Positions 62,101-64,000 of a stretch of 64,000 nucleotides of DNA are shown piece by piece. Within the stretch, counting starts at the first letter, position 1. Every line of letters starts with the position of its first letter. Source of the stretch: Batillaria attramentaria (lineage: Eukaryota > Mollusca > Gastropoda > Batillariidae); the NCBI GenBank assembly GCA_018292915.2, contig JACVVK020000315.1, positions 300,001 to 364,000 on the forward strand, given 5' to 3'. The notes beneath the pieces were generated by a model, which worked only from the letters and a program-made list of their open reading frames with translations, had not been told where the DNA came from and made no database searches. A program made the position numbers and the translations under genes.

Positions 62101-64000
62101 ATTGATGCCATCATGGTACAGCTGAAGAAAGAAGGCTGGATTCACCATCTGGCTCGTCACGCTGTTGCCTGCTTCCTGACCCGCGGTGACCTCTGGATCT
62201 CCTGGGAAGAGGGCATGAAGGTACGTTGGTTGTTCTGTGTTCCGTGCTGCCAAGTTGCCACGTACAGGCTGTTTACACTACAACCAGGGTTCAACCCAAG
62301 TTGCAAGTCTGTAGTAGCCCTGACAGTGACGTAGCAAAACTTGCGTCATGCCCGTTGTCATGCCTTGACAAAAGCATCATATCGTGACACCAGCACTAGC
62401 AAATAGGACAGGTCTGTTTCATAGTTTTGTGGACTGCTGGGGTAATGGGATAATAGCAGTTTTTCAAAGTTCACTGAATATTTTCTGATTCCTGGTATTA
62501 ATGCAAGTGAAGTACCAGTTGCCTGGAGATGGGGGGGGGGGGGGGGGGGGGGCAGATAACAGTATTTCACACACAAAAAAATTGTGGATGACACTTCAGT
62601 TTACTAGTGGATAGTGATATGACACGCTACCATTGAACATACCATGTGGCTGATACTTTACCATTGAACATACCATGTGGCTGATACTTTACCATTGAAC
62701 ATACCATGTGGCTGATACTTTACCATTGAACATACCATGTGGCTGATACTTTACCATTGAACATACCATGTGGCTGATACTTTACCATTGAACATACCAT
62801 GTGGCTGATACTTTACCATTGAACATACCATGTGGCTGATACTTTACCATTGAACATACCATGTGGCTGATACTTTACCATTGTATACATTTTATTATTG
62901 TAACTGTGCATCAGGGACAGTGATGGAGTTGACATGCTTGACTGATTTCTGTCACCTGGTTGCAGGTGTTTGACGAACTGTTGCTGGACGTTGATTGGAG
63001 CGTGAACGCGGGCACGTGGATGTGGCTGTCGTGTAGCGCCTTTTTCCAGCAGTTCTTCCACTGTTACTGTCCCGTCAACTTTGGCAAACGTGCTGACCCT
63101 ACAGGTGACTTTGTCAGGTGAGGCTCCATGCTGACTTCAGGTTGTCCATCCCTTTTGCCAGCAGTTCTTCCACTGGTACTTGTCCTGTCAACCCAATGCT
63201 AGAAATAGTCAGATTTTTCTATTCTCAGTTTTAGCCAGTAGTGAGGAAAATCATCTGTAGTGTAGAACTGATTTGTGTGCTGGGGGGGAGGGGGGGGGGT
63301 TAATAAAAATCTACTCACAGGGGAAAAAATGATTCATACAACAACAACAAAATGCAATGTACCCAGACTTACAGGCACTCTTGCTGACAATTAATGATTA
63401 AGTACATCAGTTCAAATGAGGAAATTAATCTACAGCCTCACTATTTACGCACAAAATCAAAGATGGTATGCATATATCTTCATGGAGTAGATCCAACAGT
63501 TTGAGTAGCAAATCAACAGTATTTGCACTTTCAATGATTCACATGTTCATATTTTTATTTTTACTGGAGAAACAGACGACACCTAGTACATAGTGTTGCC
63601 AGATGCCTGTACCACTTTCAGACTTGCTCTTGTCAAAATCTACTCATAGGCTGTCAGAGGGACAAGCAACCTTTATGGGATGAACATGAGAAGAGTATCA
63701 GTAGCGTAACATATGGACAAACGTTTGTGTTATTGTACTTAGTGCTGAACAGACTTTTGTTGATGATGATGATGTTAATGACAATGATGATGAAAAGTTG
63801 CTACTGTCACATTATTGCTTCCTCGTCGTGACCAGCGGTTGAAGAATGTCTGTTGTCATGCGGCACGTGTTGCATTCCTGCAGATACCTTCACCTTCAAA
63901 CAGCGCACATGTAGTTGTCACATTCTGTACTAAGTTGCTGTGTGGGATTTGCAGGCACTACCTGCCAGTGTTGAAGTGGTTCCCTACACAGTACATCTAT
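54782..64000 (+). CDS. cry2: Cryptochrome, mammalian-type (type II, clock repressor), 3' end beyond window
   Basis: Ten coding exons seen: 54782-54942, 58599-58707, 59345-59487, 59965-60149, 60624-60712, 60963-61103, 61473-61643, 62080-62220, 62966-63117 and 63955-64000. This gives 446 codons with consistent phases. The photolyase alpha/beta domain ([50 protein letters not shown]) is followed by the FAD-binding helical domain ([83 protein letters not shown]). [17 protein letters not shown] and [16 protein letters not shown] are the forms found in vertebrate CRY1/2, not in (6-4) photolyase or insect type I CRY. In animals with this type it represses CLOCK:BMAL1. An in-frame upstream ATG at 54737 would add 15 residues; 54782 fits the family. 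Missing: the last helices and the tail. Intron 1 is 3.7 kb and full of minisatellites. Confidence 0.95.
55795..55955 (+). repeat. About 52 bp minisatellite, 3 units (cryptochrome intron 1)
   Basis: Units contain ggtccgtctccatggatcag and cattacacaaggtac. Confidence 0.92.
56107..56162 (+). repeat. CA microsatellite (cryptochrome intron 1)
   Basis: About 56 bp of perfect CA. Confidence 0.95.
56540..57410 (+). repeat. 58 bp minisatellite, about 15 units (cryptochrome intron 1)
   Basis: Units run ctgaatggagctccttgtgt ... gttatgtgcacattatgttg. Variants ctcctt/ctgctt and ttatgttggatag/ttgtgttggacag are mixed along the array; two units are shortened. Confidence 0.96.
57465..57645 (-). repeat. Dispersed repeat family copy, inverted (cryptochrome intron 1)
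   Basis: The reverse complement carries the agccacagttggaaatccgc and taagccctgaa signatures of the copies in CSTF3 intron 3, linking two distant loci. Confidence 0.7.
57706..58297 (+). repeat. 35-36 bp minisatellite, about 17 units (cryptochrome intron 1)
   Basis: Units agctgtagttgtacgtgtga plus gaatggttttgtgcag; the first four have the shorter ttgttgcag ending. Confidence 0.96.
58699..58755 (+). repeat. 19 bp triplication of the cryptochrome exon 2 donor
   Basis: atatttaag|gtatgtcctg occurs three times in tandem. The first copy contains the true exon 2 end (58707) and donor. The second has gtaggt and the third gtatgt at the same position. Confidence 0.9.
59630..59880 (+). repeat. About 66 bp minisatellite, 3-4 units (cryptochrome intron 3)
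   Basis: Units contain agatctgtagtgttcctggc and catgtagaatctgttt. Confidence 0.9.
62634..62881 (+). repeat. 31 bp minisatellite, 8 units (cryptochrome intron 8)
   Basis: Identical units accattgaacataccatgtg plus gctgatacttt, ending about 85 bp before the exon 9 acceptor. Confidence 0.97.
63152..63192 (+). repeat. Diverged copy of part of cryptochrome exon 9 in the next intron
   Basis: About 40 bp with ccagcagttcttccactg and cctgtcaac matches exon 9 at about 63045-63082 (ccagcagttcttccactg, cccgtcaac), with two inserted bases. It lies 35 bp after the exon 9 donor and is not in a usable frame. Confidence 0.8.

Noticed and set aside
54782..64000. (6-4) photolyase identity for the cryptochrome gene
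   Set aside because: The [16 protein letters not shown] and [14 protein letters not shown] segments are of the CRY1/2 type; (6-4) photolyases have SASAFF and a different QIDW region.

Overview
This is a 64 kb piece of a metazoan nuclear genome. Genes are split by GT-AG introns, there are no operons, and CA/GT microsatellites, poly(G) tracts, minisatellites and small transposons are abundant. Gene content (two ciliary genes, a vertebrate-type cryptochrome) and tRNA-derived SINEs with a KRBA2/Ginger-like integrase remnant suggest a lophotrochozoan, probably a mollusc. The phylum is an inference; no marker in the window proves it.

Layout. (1) 1-2233, minus: the 5' end of a CFAP47-like ciliary gene, cut by the window edge. 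(2) 2624-8556, plus: complete DNAJB13, head-to-head with the CFAP47-like gene across a 390 bp shared promoter. (3) 8557-12494: DNAJB13 3' UTR, a 53 bp minisatellite and a MITE. (4) 12495-12986, minus: COX17, head-to-head with (5) TAF13, 13361-17829, plus. (6) 19464-42923, minus: complete CSTF3 with 19 coding exons (723 aa predicted), convergent with TAF13. (7) 42924-54557: gene-poor and transposon-rich, with nested SINEs and MITEs, a Ginger-like element with long palindromic terminal inverted repeats, a 98-nt poly(G) run, and a 25 bp minisatellite of about 86 units. (8) 54782-64000, plus: a mammalian-type (type II) cryptochrome, cut by the right edge, with a CACGTG E-box and a CACGTT E'-box upstream.

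All exon models were built by hand from splice sites. Within each gene the exon phases sum correctly, and the predicted lengths match the families (DNAJB13 317 aa, TAF13 126 aa, COX17 66 aa, CSTF3 723 aa).

Two things stand out. First, several minisatellites or short tandem duplications are copies of an exon-intron boundary, with the real coding exon as the first or last unit. DNAJB13 exon 6 has its donor repeated 15 times, DNAJB13 exon 4 has four decoy acceptors, the CSTF3 last exon has its acceptor inside an array of about 31 units, and cryptochrome exon 2 has its donor tripled. Second, CSTF3 intron 3 is the gene's largest intron, has a weak donor, and carries an in-frame extension ending in an AATAAA signal 260 nt after the donor. 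This matches the known autoregulatory intronic polyadenylation of vertebrate CSTF3. Tandem arrays total about 13 kb, roughly a fifth of the window, and account for most of the long open frames that are not genes.
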